64,000 nucleotides of DNA from positions 1-64,000 of the IMG/VR virus record IMGVR_UViG_3300032156_000003. One strand, written 5' to 3'. Each line of letters begins with the position of its first letter. The stretch's first letter is position 1. This DNA comes from a virus. The notes under the pieces are model-generated. The model was given only the letters and a program-made list of their open reading frames with translations. It was not told the origin of the DNA and did no database searches. The translations under genes were made by a program, and so were the position numbers. Below are positions 32,988-42,196 of the stretch, in pieces.

Positions 32988-35522
32988 ATGGCGAATGTCG
33001 TTCTCAATCCGCTCTTCGCGACAGCCGACCCGCTTGGTGAGCCTGGAGAGGCGGAGAACTGGGATCGAGTCTCGCACCAACACTATCCGGGCTTCGCTAA
33101 ATTCCGACAGCCGCATTCGTTCTACGCGACCTCAGAGCGGTTTCAGTTCGAGGACGCACCGGCGCGGGTTGTGGGTACTGAGCCGTTTGAGTACGGGCGC
33201 GCGACGGCTGTCGGGTTAACGACAACGCTGACCGATTCGACGAAGAGTTGGACGGTCAACGAGTGGACGGGGCATACTTTCCGCATCGTCTCCGGTACTG
33301 GGTTCGGCTATGCGGACGTCACGGTTGCGACAAACGACGCTACTACTCTGACATATGCAGCGCAGTTGTTCACACCCGACACGACGTCGCGCTACATCAT
33401 GAACAAGCCGTTCGTGTTGCCCACAACTCCGCAGTGGACGTTCCCCGTGGCTGCCGTCTTCGTATTGCCGACGAACGCAATCCAATTCAACGGCGTTGAC
33501 CTGCGGGCGGCCATCCCACCGGGTTCGAGTTTCCAGGTCGTCGGCACCCCACCGGATACGCAACTGGACGGGTACTGGACCGTAGTCAGCATCTCGCTTG
33601 TCGGCGCGGATTCCGTTGTCTATGTGTCGGAAGACGTGCTCGCCATGGCACCGGGCGCGGTCGCAAACCTCCCGCCTGTCCTCGCGTGTACGGCGCACGA
33701 ACACGCGTCCCAGGCGAGCGTCACGGACACGACGGCGTACCCGGTTGCCCCGCTCGGGGCAGGTCAGACAATCGAGGTGCGGATAGACCGTGGCGACGCG
33801 CAGATGATAGCATTTCTCGGTGGCGAGACAACGGCGCAGAACGTTGCGGAAGTCATTGATGAACTTCTAGTTGGCGGATGGGCTCGCGTCACGGGTGGGC
33901 AGGTGCAAGTCTACTCGGATGCTCGCGGGCCGACGTCGTTTGTTCAGGTCGAACCAATTACTGCCGGACTAACGTTCGATATTCATGAGTCGCGCGGTTA
34001 CGGACAGTGGGCGCAAATGTGGCCGCTGTATTTCGTCAACGCGGCGGATGCCACGACGGCAGAAATCGCGGACGTCCTCGGTGAGCACTGGCACCACATT
34101 CGGGTACGGTATCCGGGCGGCGCGGCCGGTGACGCGGTGCATGTCGAGACGGACCGCAAGGGCGCGACGGCGACACTGTTCATCAATGACACTGTTGGAG
34201 GATTCCATGACGCGGCGGTTTGGCCGATTCCGGCGAGAATCACGGTCGGTCCATTTGCGAACAACATTCTCACGTTCGATGTTGATGGTTCTGGAGTTGT
34301 TATCACTTTGCTTGCTGGCGATGTCACCCCGGAACTCGTGTCAGGGGCGATCTCGGCAGATTTCGTTGCGGCCGGTGTAGACGCCACTTCGACCTACAGC
34401 GCCGATCGCGTGTACGTCGACAGCCGACTCCCGCTGGTTTGCACAGGGGGAACGGCGAACCCGGACATCGGATTCCCCGCGACGTTCACGACTTACGGTG
34501 GCGGGACGACTGCGCGCATTGTCGGGCTTGCTGGTGCGACGGCGGTAGGTGTTGACGATGTCGGTTGGTTCTCAGATTTCAGCGACGTGACGAGCGTCTT
34601 TGCACTGTTCTCTGCGGATTCTCCGGTCGCGTTAAATGCGGACACGTTCGCGTGGTCCGAGATTTATGCGACGATGGACTCGGTAACTAACTACTACGCT
34701 CCGTTTGCGAGTTTCTACGGACCCACCTGGACCGTCCTTCGCGAGTCGTTTGACGAGGCGTGGGCAAACGAATGGATCGAAACATACAATCCGTTCACGC
34801 CGGTTGCGGGCGCATGGAAGCCACCTGGCATGTCACCATCCGCCCAGATTATCGGGCGCGAGTTGACGTTCCCGCTGACAGTGCGGAGCAACGCGAATAA
34901 ACTGACCATCCGCAGTGAGACGGACGCGATGTGGTACACCGTGACGCTGACAGGTGGAATATACGCGACGATTGCAGCATTGGTGGCGCATCTCAATGTG
35001 CAACTGGTCGTGACTGGCATCACAGACGACGTAATTTTTGGATACCACGGGAATTCATTGACTCTTGGATGGGACGGCACGGCGAACGCGGACGGAGCAC
35101 TCCATTTGGCGAGCGGGATTGGCCTTGTGGCAGGAGCGGACGTGCGGACTACATTAGGGCTGTGGCCCCTCGCCCCGGACACTGGCGCTGCGTCTGTTGC
35201 CGTTCCAGGTGGGTTCTACGATGGCGACCCTGTCGGTACGTGGGATGCCAGCAACCAGTACGGTGTGGACCCGTTCTCCAGGTTGGTGTTCGACACGGTG
35301 CAAGACCCGGACTTGGCGACGTGGCATCCGCAAACAAACGGGGACCTGTCAGCGCTGTTCAACACGACGAAGCCATCGCCAGATTCCTACGCCGAAAGGT
35401 TCGCGTTCCCGAACTGGTACGGGGCCTACGTGACTCCTGGGGCGGGTTCCATTTGGACGGCGGCGATTTTCGACGCGACGATTGCACCTGAAATCTACGA
35501 AGATTTCGAGGAAGGTTGGTAG
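32988..35522 (+). CDS. Large modular virion protein with repeated beta modules
   Basis: 844 residues, probably a mosaic baseplate or fibre component. Residues 75-140 resemble the SGTG repeat of the 17295 protein (F-R-I-V-S-G-T-G-F-G-Y). Then several copies of the shared beta module: about 257-335 (I-E-V-R-I-D-R-G-D, V-Q-V-Y-S-D-A-R-G-P), about 340-405 (V-H-V-E-T-D-R-K-G-A), about 424-500 (V-Y-V-D-S-R, C-T-G-G-T-A-N-P-D-I-G-F), and a fourth diverged copy after 640 (L-T-L-G-W-D-G-T-A-N). No enzyme motif. Located after gpJ, where P2-like phages encode gpI and fibre proteins. Confidence 0.6.
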   Translation: MANVVLNPLFATADPLGEPGEAENWDRVSHQHYPGFAKFRQPHSFYATSERFQFEDAPARVVGTEPFEYGRATAVGLTTTLTDSTKSWTVNEWTGHTFRIVSGTGFGYADVTVATNDATTLTYAAQLFTPDTTSRYIMNKPFVLPTTPQWTFPVAAVFVLPTNAIQFNGVDLRAAIPPGSSFQVVGTPPDTQLDGYWTVVSISLVGADSVVYVSEDVLAMAPGAVANLPPVLACTAHEHASQASVTDTTAYPVAPLGAGQTIEVRIDRGDAQMIAFLGGETTAQNVAEVIDELLVGGWARVTGGQVQVYSDARGPTSFVQVEPITAGLTFDIHESRGYGQWAQMWPLYFVNAADATTAEIADVLGEHWHHIRVRYPGGAAGDAVHVETDRKGATATLFINDTVGGFHDAAVWPIPARITVGPFANNILTFDVDGSGVVITLLAGDVTPELVSGAISADFVAAGVDATSTYSADRVYVDSRLPLVCTGGTANPDIGFPATFTTYGGGTTARIVGLAGATAVGVDDVGWFSDFSDVTSVFALFSADSPVALNADTFAWSEIYATMDSVTNYYAPFASFYGPTWTVLRESFDEAWANEWIETYNPFTPVAGAWKPPGMSPSAQIIGRELTFPLTVRSNANKLTIRSETDAMWYTVTLTGGIYATIAALVAHLNVQLVVTGITDDVIFGYHGNSLTLGWDGTANADGALHLASGIGLVAGADVRTTLGLWPLAPDTGAASVAVPGGFYDGDPVGTWDASNQYGVDPFSRLVFDTVQDPDLATWHPQTNGDLSALFNTTKPSPDSYAERFAFPNWYGAYVTPGAGSIWTAAIFDATIAPEIYEDFEEGW

Positions 35523-35525
35523 GCT

Positions 35526-36233
35526 ATGGCCGATGCAGATTGGGCCGCGCTGGACAATGAACTCGGATTTGCGGACGTCGCGCAGGACACAACCGCTGGG
35601 GTCACGCCTCCGAACGGTGGCGGGACGCACGTCTACGCCTTCAACTGTCTAGACGGGACGGTGACTGGTGCTGCGGGGAAATACTGCATCATCGCCAACT
35701 ACTCTCCGACGGTGAGCGGTGCGTGGATCGCCGGGGCGGTCAAGCGGCTGTCGAGTGCACAGAACACGGGATTCTCTCCGTTCCTGTGCGTCGCGGCGAC
35801 TGGGCACGATACTGCCGACAACGGCTACCTCATCGGATTAGAGGACGCGGACCCGTACAGGATTGTTCTGCGCAAGGGGACAATCATCGGCGGGATTCCC
35901 GTGGCGGCCGACGGGGAATACCTGCGGCGGTCCTCGTCTCAGTACCAGATCTCGGACGACCTGTGGCACCACATCGCAGTCGAGGCGGTGGAGCAGCCGA
36001 ACGGAGAAATCTACCTGAACTGTTGGGAGTCCGACCTCGTGGCTCACGCGGTGACGGCTCCCGTGTGGACGGCCATCTCCGGCATGACGCAGTTCATAGA
36101 CGACGCGGTTGGAATCAACTCGGGCACGTTGCCGTTGAGCGGCGGTGGGTACTGCGGCTATGCGATGGCGGTTGCAGAGGCAATCGGCACGCGGGCGGCA
36201 TTTGACCACATACAGATTCGGCGACAGGTCTGA
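35526..36233 (+). CDS. Lectin-like (ConA-fold) tail protein
   Basis: 235 residues. Strand patterns L-W-H-H-I-A-V-E-A-V and I-Y-L-N-C-W-E-S-D-L and a closing A-F-D-H-I-Q-I-R-R resemble ConA-like lectin/glucanase jelly-roll domains. The whole protein would be a single domain. A carbohydrate-binding role in adsorption is inferred from fold and location among tail genes. Confidence 0.55.
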   Translation: MADADWAALDNELGFADVAQDTTAGVTPPNGGGTHVYAFNCLDGTVTGAAGKYCIIANYSPTVSGAWIAGAVKRLSSAQNTGFSPFLCVAATGHDTADNGYLIGLEDADPYRIVLRKGTIIGGIPVAADGEYLRRSSSQYQISDDLWHHIAVEAVEQPNGEIYLNCWESDLVAHAVTAPVWTAISGMTQFIDDAVGINSGTLPLSGGGYCGYAMAVAEAIGTRAAFDHIQIRRQV

Positions 36234-36236
36234 TAG

Positions 36237-37391
36237 GTGTCGAGCGCGCCGACACTTCCGGGACCGGCTCCGGCGGCAACGTCACTTGTCCGAGAGGACG
36301 GGACGTGGTTCGACGCGGGAGTTGGTACGTTGTGCGGACGCATCTCTGCGGCGGGGTACGTGCTCGGGCTGTCGGCGAGCGTTGACCGACCGACGTTGTA
36401 TCCAGGTGACTACATCGAAAACACGCAGGTTGTGGACCTCACGGGACAAGACATCGTTGCGCTTGCGGCCGAGATGACGGGTCTTGTAGTGCCGACCGGT
36501 ATTGAGATGCCGGGGTACACGACTGGCACGGACTCACTTTTGCACTACCGAATGGACGAGGTGAGCGGCGGGGCGCGCGATGAAGTCGATTGGAGTCACG
36601 ACCTGCGGATGGCGGACGGCCTCATATCACCGTCGGTGCCTGCGTACAATCTCGGGTATGGACTCGCGCGCACGTGGGGTGCGGGCGCAGGTGATATGGT
36701 CGGCGAGAACGACCCGCAGATTATACCTGCTGCTGGACTGCCGTCGTATACCGTCGATTGGTGGCAGAATTTCGACGTCGCTAGCATCGCGACAAGCAAC
36801 GGAGTGAGCCCGACAGTGTTTCAGTTGAGGTCCGTGACGGCGGGAGGATTTCGGATTCTGTGGGGTGGACTCTCGGGCATGGGTGCGCATACGTGGCGGC
36901 TCTACATTGAGCACTGGAACTCCGGGGTCTACTCGGCACAGAACCTCATCGCTACGGCGCGAGCGGCGAACCAAGGCAACGAGTTCTTTTCGGTTGCGTT
37001 TGACGATACGACGATGGCGGCGCGGGTCTACATCAACGGCGCGCTGGTCGCGACCACCGGGGCGTTCGCCGTAGCACCTGGACAGCCTCTTGTCGGCGCG
37101 CGAATTCATGTCGGCGACCCTCTGTACAGGGGCGTCATAGATGACGTGCGGCTGTCGAACACGAACCACAATCTGGCTACGCATCAAGCAGCATACGCTA
37201 CGCGGTTGAACGCGCCGGTTATCTACGACGTTAGTTGGTGGCTTCATATCGACATAGATGATGAGCACTACGCGAGCTGCAAAATCACGGCGGACTCCAG
37301 CGGACGCCCGGCGTACCTGAACGCACCGACTGGAATCGTTCTCGGCGTGCACACATTGTCGTGTCGTCTCGAATTAGGGGCCGGTGCATGA
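36237..37391 (+). CDS. LamG/ConA-like lectin tail protein
   Basis: 384 residues from GTG. The first 90 residues are a beta domain. Residues about 98-325 form a laminin-G-like jelly roll: L-L-H-Y-R-M-D-E-V-S-G-G at the start, F-F-S-V-A-F-D-D-T-T-M-A-A-R-V-Y-I-N-G in the middle, and G-V-I-D-D-V-R-L-S-N at the end, the usual closing motif of this fold. The C-terminal part contains W-W-L-H-I-D-I-D-D-E-H-Y. Likely receptor or glycan binding at the baseplate. Coupled to the gpI-like gene. Confidence 0.65.
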   Translation: MSSAPTLPGPAPAATSLVREDGTWFDAGVGTLCGRISAAGYVLGLSASVDRPTLYPGDYIENTQVVDLTGQDIVALAAEMTGLVVPTGIEMPGYTTGTDSLLHYRMDEVSGGARDEVDWSHDLRMADGLISPSVPAYNLGYGLARTWGAGAGDMVGENDPQIIPAAGLPSYTVDWWQNFDVASIATSNGVSPTVFQLRSVTAGGFRILWGGLSGMGAHTWRLYIEHWNSGVYSAQNLIATARAANQGNEFFSVAFDDTTMAARVYINGALVATTGAFAVAPGQPLVGARIHVGDPLYRGVIDDVRLSNTNHNLATHQAAYATRLNAPVIYDVSWWLHIDIDDEHYASCKITADSSGRPAYLNAPTGIVLGVHTLSCRLELGAGA

Positions 37392-39739
37392 CCGTGCATC
37401 CACACATCCCCGAGGCGTTGCTCGAAAGCATTCTGTCCGACGTCGTGACGTTTCCCCTTGTGCTGGTCGTGGCAAATCCGGGTGAGGACGCGGTGGAAGT
37501 CGCGACGTCGTTGCACCCGACCTTGCGAATTGCGCACATTCACGGCGACCCAACCGTTGCTCCCGCGCCATACTTCACACTGCTTGTTGAGGTGAACGTT
37601 GGCGGCACGGGATGGGTGACGGCGTACACGACGGCGGGTGGGTTCTTCGCGCCATGGAACGGCGCGGCGTGCGCGGTGTCGTACCACACGCCGATATCTC
37701 CTTATGTGTTTACTGAGTTGACCTTCGAATACACGGGCGGCGTGATGCCGCACGACACGACCATAGAATTTCGAGTTACCGGAACAACGCTCACGACGGG
37801 ATGGGGTCACTTCTCGTGGGGACATATGCCGTGGGGGCACGTCACGGGGACGTCAACCTCCATGATTGTGACCTACTCGTTTGCCACAGCAGATGAGGAA
37901 GCGCCTCAACTCCTGAGCGCCGTGGCGACCGTCAAGGACGTTTTACGCCTCGTGTACGATGACACCATGAGGGTATCGACACCGGACGGCAGAGCGGTTG
38001 TGACGACGGTTACGAATGAAACCGCGTGGGGCGCGCTGCCGGTGCCTGGAACTCTCATCGTCTCTGTGGACGGTGGCGCGGCGACTCTCTACACGATAAA
38101 CGCAACGATGCTATCTCTGTTCTACCCAGTCACGGCGGTGGACATCGCGAATCTACTCCCGAGCCTGATAGACGGCACGACCGCACACGCCAACGACGAC
38201 GGCACGGTGTCTCTCTACAGCGAGACGGTGGGAGACGCGGCGACGTTGCAGGTCATGGGTGGGACCATGAACGCCGTACTTCAATTCCCGACCACGCTGG
38301 TCACCGGTAACGATTCATCAGCGTTGTCCGCGAGCAACTACACCATCGCGCGGAACAACGTGTATCCGGCCGTGGCGGTGCATCTCACTCCGCAGTCCGT
38401 GGAAGCGGTGGACGTGGCGCTCACGACGTTCGACCTCGCGGTCCAATGGCCGATGACACCGCAAGCGCCATACGAGGTGACGGTTGCGGCGGACGTCACG
38501 GACCACGCGGGGAACGTGATCGATGCAACGGCAGACTCGGCGACGTTCTCTGGATTTCAACCTCCCATCCCGGCGGGGCGCGTGACGAAGTTCCCGATTC
38601 CGCAAGCGGCCTATAGCGTGGACGATACGCAGGAGTTGCGAGCGTTCGTCAACGCGCTTGAAGAGGTTTGGAATCTGCAACTGACCGACATCGATTCTCT
38701 GTCGGACGTGTGGGACCCGGACATTGTTGACGAGACACGGCTCGCCTTGCATCTCAAAGACCAGGGCAACCCGTTCACGTGGGCGGAATTGGACCTCACG
38801 TTGGCGGAGCGTAAGAAGTTGCTTCGCATGTTGCCCGACCTCTACAACTACCGAGGCACGGACCCTGGTATCGAGGCGGCGATTCTGACCTTGCTCGGAA
38901 TCGAGTGCCATGTTGCCCCTGCCATGATGGACGTATGGACGCTCGGCGTATCGTTGCTTGGAGACTACTACCCAGCGCAGGTTGTTGCCGTGAATCCTGA
39001 GACGTATAACCTTGCGGCGGCTGGTCGGGACCTGTGGGTCATCGTCGACAACGGGCATGCGGTCAACACCGTGAGCACAACGGCACAGACGTTCACGCTC
39101 GCTGGGCGCAACGCGGCGCAGTACGTCGCGGGATACCAATTCCGAATCTACGGGTCGACTGGAAACGACGCGCGGTACACGGTCGTTTCTTCTGTCGAGT
39201 CCGGGGATGATACGGTGGTAACGGTTGTCGAGGCGATCCCAAGTGCGGTTGCAGACGGCACGGCAATCCAGACAATGCAGTTCAGCAACGTTGCCGGTGT
39301 AGACTTCGCTGTACCAGCGGCGGCCACGGCAGACGAGGTTGCAGATGCTGTTGCGGTGGACATCTACGGCGGAGCGGCCACAGGACTGAATCCAGGAGGC
39401 GGTAATACAGTAGCGGTTGCTTCGATGAATCCTGCGGGAACGATTCAAGTCGTCGGAGGCACGGCGAACGTCGCGCTCGCGTTCAACACGGTTTTGCATT
39501 CGTCGACAGGAGGTTGCGTGCTCGGCCCCGGAACGGCACGCGAGCGCCGAACCTTTGACCTCGTAGTGACTGGCGCGCTACCATCGGCACAGGAGGAGGC
39601 ATTGATGCGTCGCATCGCTAACTGGGCCAAGCCGGTCAACACACACCTCGGTCGCATACGAAACGAGTATGTGGTCGAGGACGATGGCATCTGGCGGCTA
39701 GGCCGCAGTCGACTCGGCGCGGATACCGTGCTGGGCTAG
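37388..39739 (+). CDS. gpI-like tail protein embedded in beta modules
   Basis: 783 residues from ATG 37388 (ATGA overlap). The first 390 residues are beta domains, including a module copy ending Q-V-M-G-G-T-M-N-A-V-L-Q-F. Residues about 406-521 match P2 gpI / phage tail protein I: L-R-A-F-V-N-A-L-E-E-V-W, then D-P-D-I-V-D-E-T-R-L-A-L-H-L, K-K-L-L-R-M-L-P-D-L-Y-N-Y-R-G-T-D-P-G-I. A second module copy near 631-706 ends V-V-G-G-T-A-N-V-A-L-A-F-N-T. gpI attaches fibres to the baseplate, which fits the fibre genes that follow. The flanking modules are unusual. Confidence 0.72.
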   Translation: MTVHPHIPEALLESILSDVVTFPLVLVVANPGEDAVEVATSLHPTLRIAHIHGDPTVAPAPYFTLLVEVNVGGTGWVTAYTTAGGFFAPWNGAACAVSYHTPISPYVFTELTFEYTGGVMPHDTTIEFRVTGTTLTTGWGHFSWGHMPWGHVTGTSTSMIVTYSFATADEEAPQLLSAVATVKDVLRLVYDDTMRVSTPDGRAVVTTVTNETAWGALPVPGTLIVSVDGGAATLYTINATMLSLFYPVTAVDIANLLPSLIDGTTAHANDDGTVSLYSETVGDAATLQVMGGTMNAVLQFPTTLVTGNDSSALSASNYTIARNNVYPAVAVHLTPQSVEAVDVALTTFDLAVQWPMTPQAPYEVTVAADVTDHAGNVIDATADSATFSGFQPPIPAGRVTKFPIPQAAYSVDDTQELRAFVNALEEVWNLQLTDIDSLSDVWDPDIVDETRLALHLKDQGNPFTWAELDLTLAERKKLLRMLPDLYNYRGTDPGIEAAILTLLGIECHVAPAMMDVWTLGVSLLGDYYPAQVVAVNPETYNLAAAGRDLWVIVDNGHAVNTVSTTAQTFTLAGRNAAQYVAGYQFRIYGSTGNDARYTVVSSVESGDDTVVTVVEAIPSAVADGTAIQTMQFSNVAGVDFAVPAAATADEVADAVAVDIYGGAATGLNPGGGNTVAVASMNPAGTIQVVGGTANVALAFNTVLHSSTGGCVLGPGTARERRTFDLVVTGALPSAQEEALMRRIANWAKPVNTHLGRIRNEYVVEDDGIWRLGRSRLGADTVLG

Positions 39740-39751
39740 GGGATAAAGCGC

Positions 39752-42190
39752 ATGGACTCACTCAATTTCTACTATCTTCAGAGGGTGCTCGAATCCGAGC
39801 TTGACCTTGTAGAGACGAACACGTCAACGGCGCTCAAGAAGGCGCGGCAAGACCTCGGCATCGTCGGGATGCACGACGGCGGAGTGGTGACGCAGAACGC
39901 ACCACCAGACCTATCTGTGCTCGTGAGCGGCCCGGCGCTTGGCACAGACCCAGACGGCGAGCGGTTGTACTGGGCGGCGGCGCAGACGGTGGATTGCACA
40001 CAAGACCATCTAGGCGCTCCAACAACCGTCGTTGGAGCTGGCAACGAACGTTGGATTTCAGTCATCGCCGAATACGACCAGACGCTTGCGCTACCAGTCA
40101 CGGATGGGAACGGCGTCACGGTCTATACGCGCGTCTACGATTCGTTCAATCTGTACGTGACAATGGCGACAGAGCAGGCGTTCGGCGCGAACGTAAAACC
40201 GGCTCTCCCATCCGACGGCGTGTTACTCGCGGACATCCGGTTGGTGTTCGGTGGAGTTCAGATTCTCGCGGCGGACATAAATATTGTCGCGGCAGGAATC
40301 ACGAATCGTCGGCAAGATCTCGTGCGGTACGCGGGAACTTCCATCCCTACGGCGGACTACGGCAACCTAGTCGACGCTGTGTTAGCGTTGTTTGGCTACG
40401 TGGACGCTCTATCGACGGGAGTAGGGGTCGTGTTTGCGGCGACCGGAGCATGGCGTGACGCTTCTGCAATTGCAGCCGTCACGGTCAGCGGGGCCATCAA
40501 CGAAATCGTATCTGACCTTCAGGTAGATGCCGGTGCGGCGCGCACGGGTTCGGCTGCGCACGTCACGGCCGGAGGCTTCTGCGACCTTGCGAATGCGGCG
40601 TTGCAAACGAACCTAAACACAATCGCCGATAATGTCGCGGGGCACATCAACGGTGGTGCTCCGGCGCATCCAGCGACTTCTATTACGACGGCTGCCATTC
40701 CCGGTGCTCCGGAATCCGAGGCCGGTCCGTCAACGGTCCAGGCTGTGCTATCTGATGTGTTTGGGCATCTGAATGCTAGAACCGAACGCGCGAGCGATGA
40801 AGACATTAGTGGCGCATGGATGTTCAGCAATGGTTTGACGGGCAACAACAGAGCAAGAGCAGAAGAGAACCTACTCCTAACGAATGCTCCGTGGGTCAAT
40901 TCGTTGGAAGGAGGTTCCATACCTCCCAAAGATGATATGACAAATGTGGCATCAGGATTGTATTCAGGTGCTAACGCATGGTGTCATTCTTTTTCAGGTT
41001 ACAATTCCGTAAATTCCACACAGATCGCAGATATGTGTACCGTTTTCGAACCGGCCAGTGGAAGAAGATATATAATCCTGTTAATCACGGATACATGCTC
41101 AATTGAGGTTAGACGCGCAGAGAATCCGAATGAAGGTGTGACTACAATCGCATTGGCAGGTCTACCGGCAGGAGCATGGATTCCGGATTCGTGTTGTTCA
41201 GACGGTACTAATATATATGTTCTTTTCCACAAGGACGCCGGAGCTGCTACCGTTCATCAAGTTCAAGCTTACAACATGGATGGCTCGGTCAAGGCCGGAT
41301 GGCTGGCGTTTGGTTTGGGGACTGGTTCCGCGCTCGCGGGGACCGGATATTTTGGAGGAGGAGCAACGCCATCTTTGGCGGCCAGCGACCGAATCAAAGT
41401 GGTATCGATGACGAGCCTAGGTCATGCAACGTCCAGGCTTGCTGTAGCATGTTCCTGGGTCCCGTCGGTAGTCGGTGGATTAGGTGCATCTCCTTGTATT
41501 CAGATGCTGAATCTCGCAGACGGTTCTACTTTCGCGAACAGCGCTGGATGCGGGGATCAACCGGAACTAGCCACGAGGTATCCCTGCGGAGGTCTTGCAT
41601 CGGATGGCATTCGCGTGTTCTGGTCGAATTATTCAGTGGCCGGTGGCACATCTTATGTGTCACATTGTAACATTGCGGATGCAACAGTGGACCCAGGTCT
41701 CACCGATTTTCCATTTTCGAATGGAGGAGAAGAGTGTAGAGAAATAATAAATGATGGAACTTGTCTATGGACCAGCAATGTAGATTTGAACACGCATCTT
41801 ACTTGTTATCACTTAGACAGAGAAATAAAATTTTTACATTCAATTCCTTCTTGCGCCCCAGTTCACATGACGTTTGATGGTCTAAACATATGGCTCCAGG
41901 AACTTAGAGATGTCGATTTTGCAGGGACAACTTTTGCGACTCAACTTTTGAAAATACCTTGTGCATCTGCAAGAAATCACGACAGTGTATCCACTGACAC
42001 ATGGGAATTGAGTCAATTGGTAAGCAATTTGATGACTCATGAAGAAGTGGATACTGTAGTCCCTGACTCTGAATTCTTCGGTCATATGATGTTTGATGGC
42101 GCAGACATTTGGACAATACTGGACAACAGGTTACATGGGGCGAATCTTGGTGGTATTGTGCGAAAAATTCCTCGCGCCGGGATGAGGTAA
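39752..42190 (+). CDS. Tail fibre with AT-rich propeller-like C-terminus
   Basis: 812 residues. N-terminal part (1-340) is a fibre shaft and attachment region with normal GC. From about residue 345 (near 40780) composition and codon use change, reaching roughly 40-45% GC by eye, and the protein becomes a repeated-blade sequence: W-I-P-D-S-C-C-S-D-G-T-N-I-Y-V-L, C-G-G-L-A-S-D-G-I-R-V-F-W, I-N-D-G-T-C-L-W-T-S, M-T-F-D-G-L-N-I-W-L, M-M-F-D-G-A-D-I-W-T. The repeated D-G-x-x-[IV]-[WY] looks like a beta-propeller. Probably the receptor-binding head, acquired by exchange. Confidence 0.7.
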   Translation: MDSLNFYYLQRVLESELDLVETNTSTALKKARQDLGIVGMHDGGVVTQNAPPDLSVLVSGPALGTDPDGERLYWAAAQTVDCTQDHLGAPTTVVGAGNERWISVIAEYDQTLALPVTDGNGVTVYTRVYDSFNLYVTMATEQAFGANVKPALPSDGVLLADIRLVFGGVQILAADINIVAAGITNRRQDLVRYAGTSIPTADYGNLVDAVLALFGYVDALSTGVGVVFAATGAWRDASAIAAVTVSGAINEIVSDLQVDAGAARTGSAAHVTAGGFCDLANAALQTNLNTIADNVAGHINGGAPAHPATSITTAAIPGAPESEAGPSTVQAVLSDVFGHLNARTERASDEDISGAWMFSNGLTGNNRARAEENLLLTNAPWVNSLEGGSIPPKDDMTNVASGLYSGANAWCHSFSGYNSVNSTQIADMCTVFEPASGRRYIILLITDTCSIEVRRAENPNEGVTTIALAGLPAGAWIPDSCCSDGTNIYVLFHKDAGAATVHQVQAYNMDGSVKAGWLAFGLGTGSALAGTGYFGGGATPSLAASDRIKVVSMTSLGHATSRLAVACSWVPSVVGGLGASPCIQMLNLADGSTFANSAGCGDQPELATRYPCGGLASDGIRVFWSNYSVAGGTSYVSHCNIADATVDPGLTDFPFSNGGEECREIINDGTCLWTSNVDLNTHLTCYHLDREIKFLHSIPSCAPVHMTFDGLNIWLQELRDVDFAGTTFATQLLKIPCASARNHDSVSTDTWELSQLVSNLMTHEEVDTVVPDSEFFGHMMFDGADIWTILDNRLHGANLGGIVRKIPRAGMR

Positions 42191-42196
42191 TCGGAG

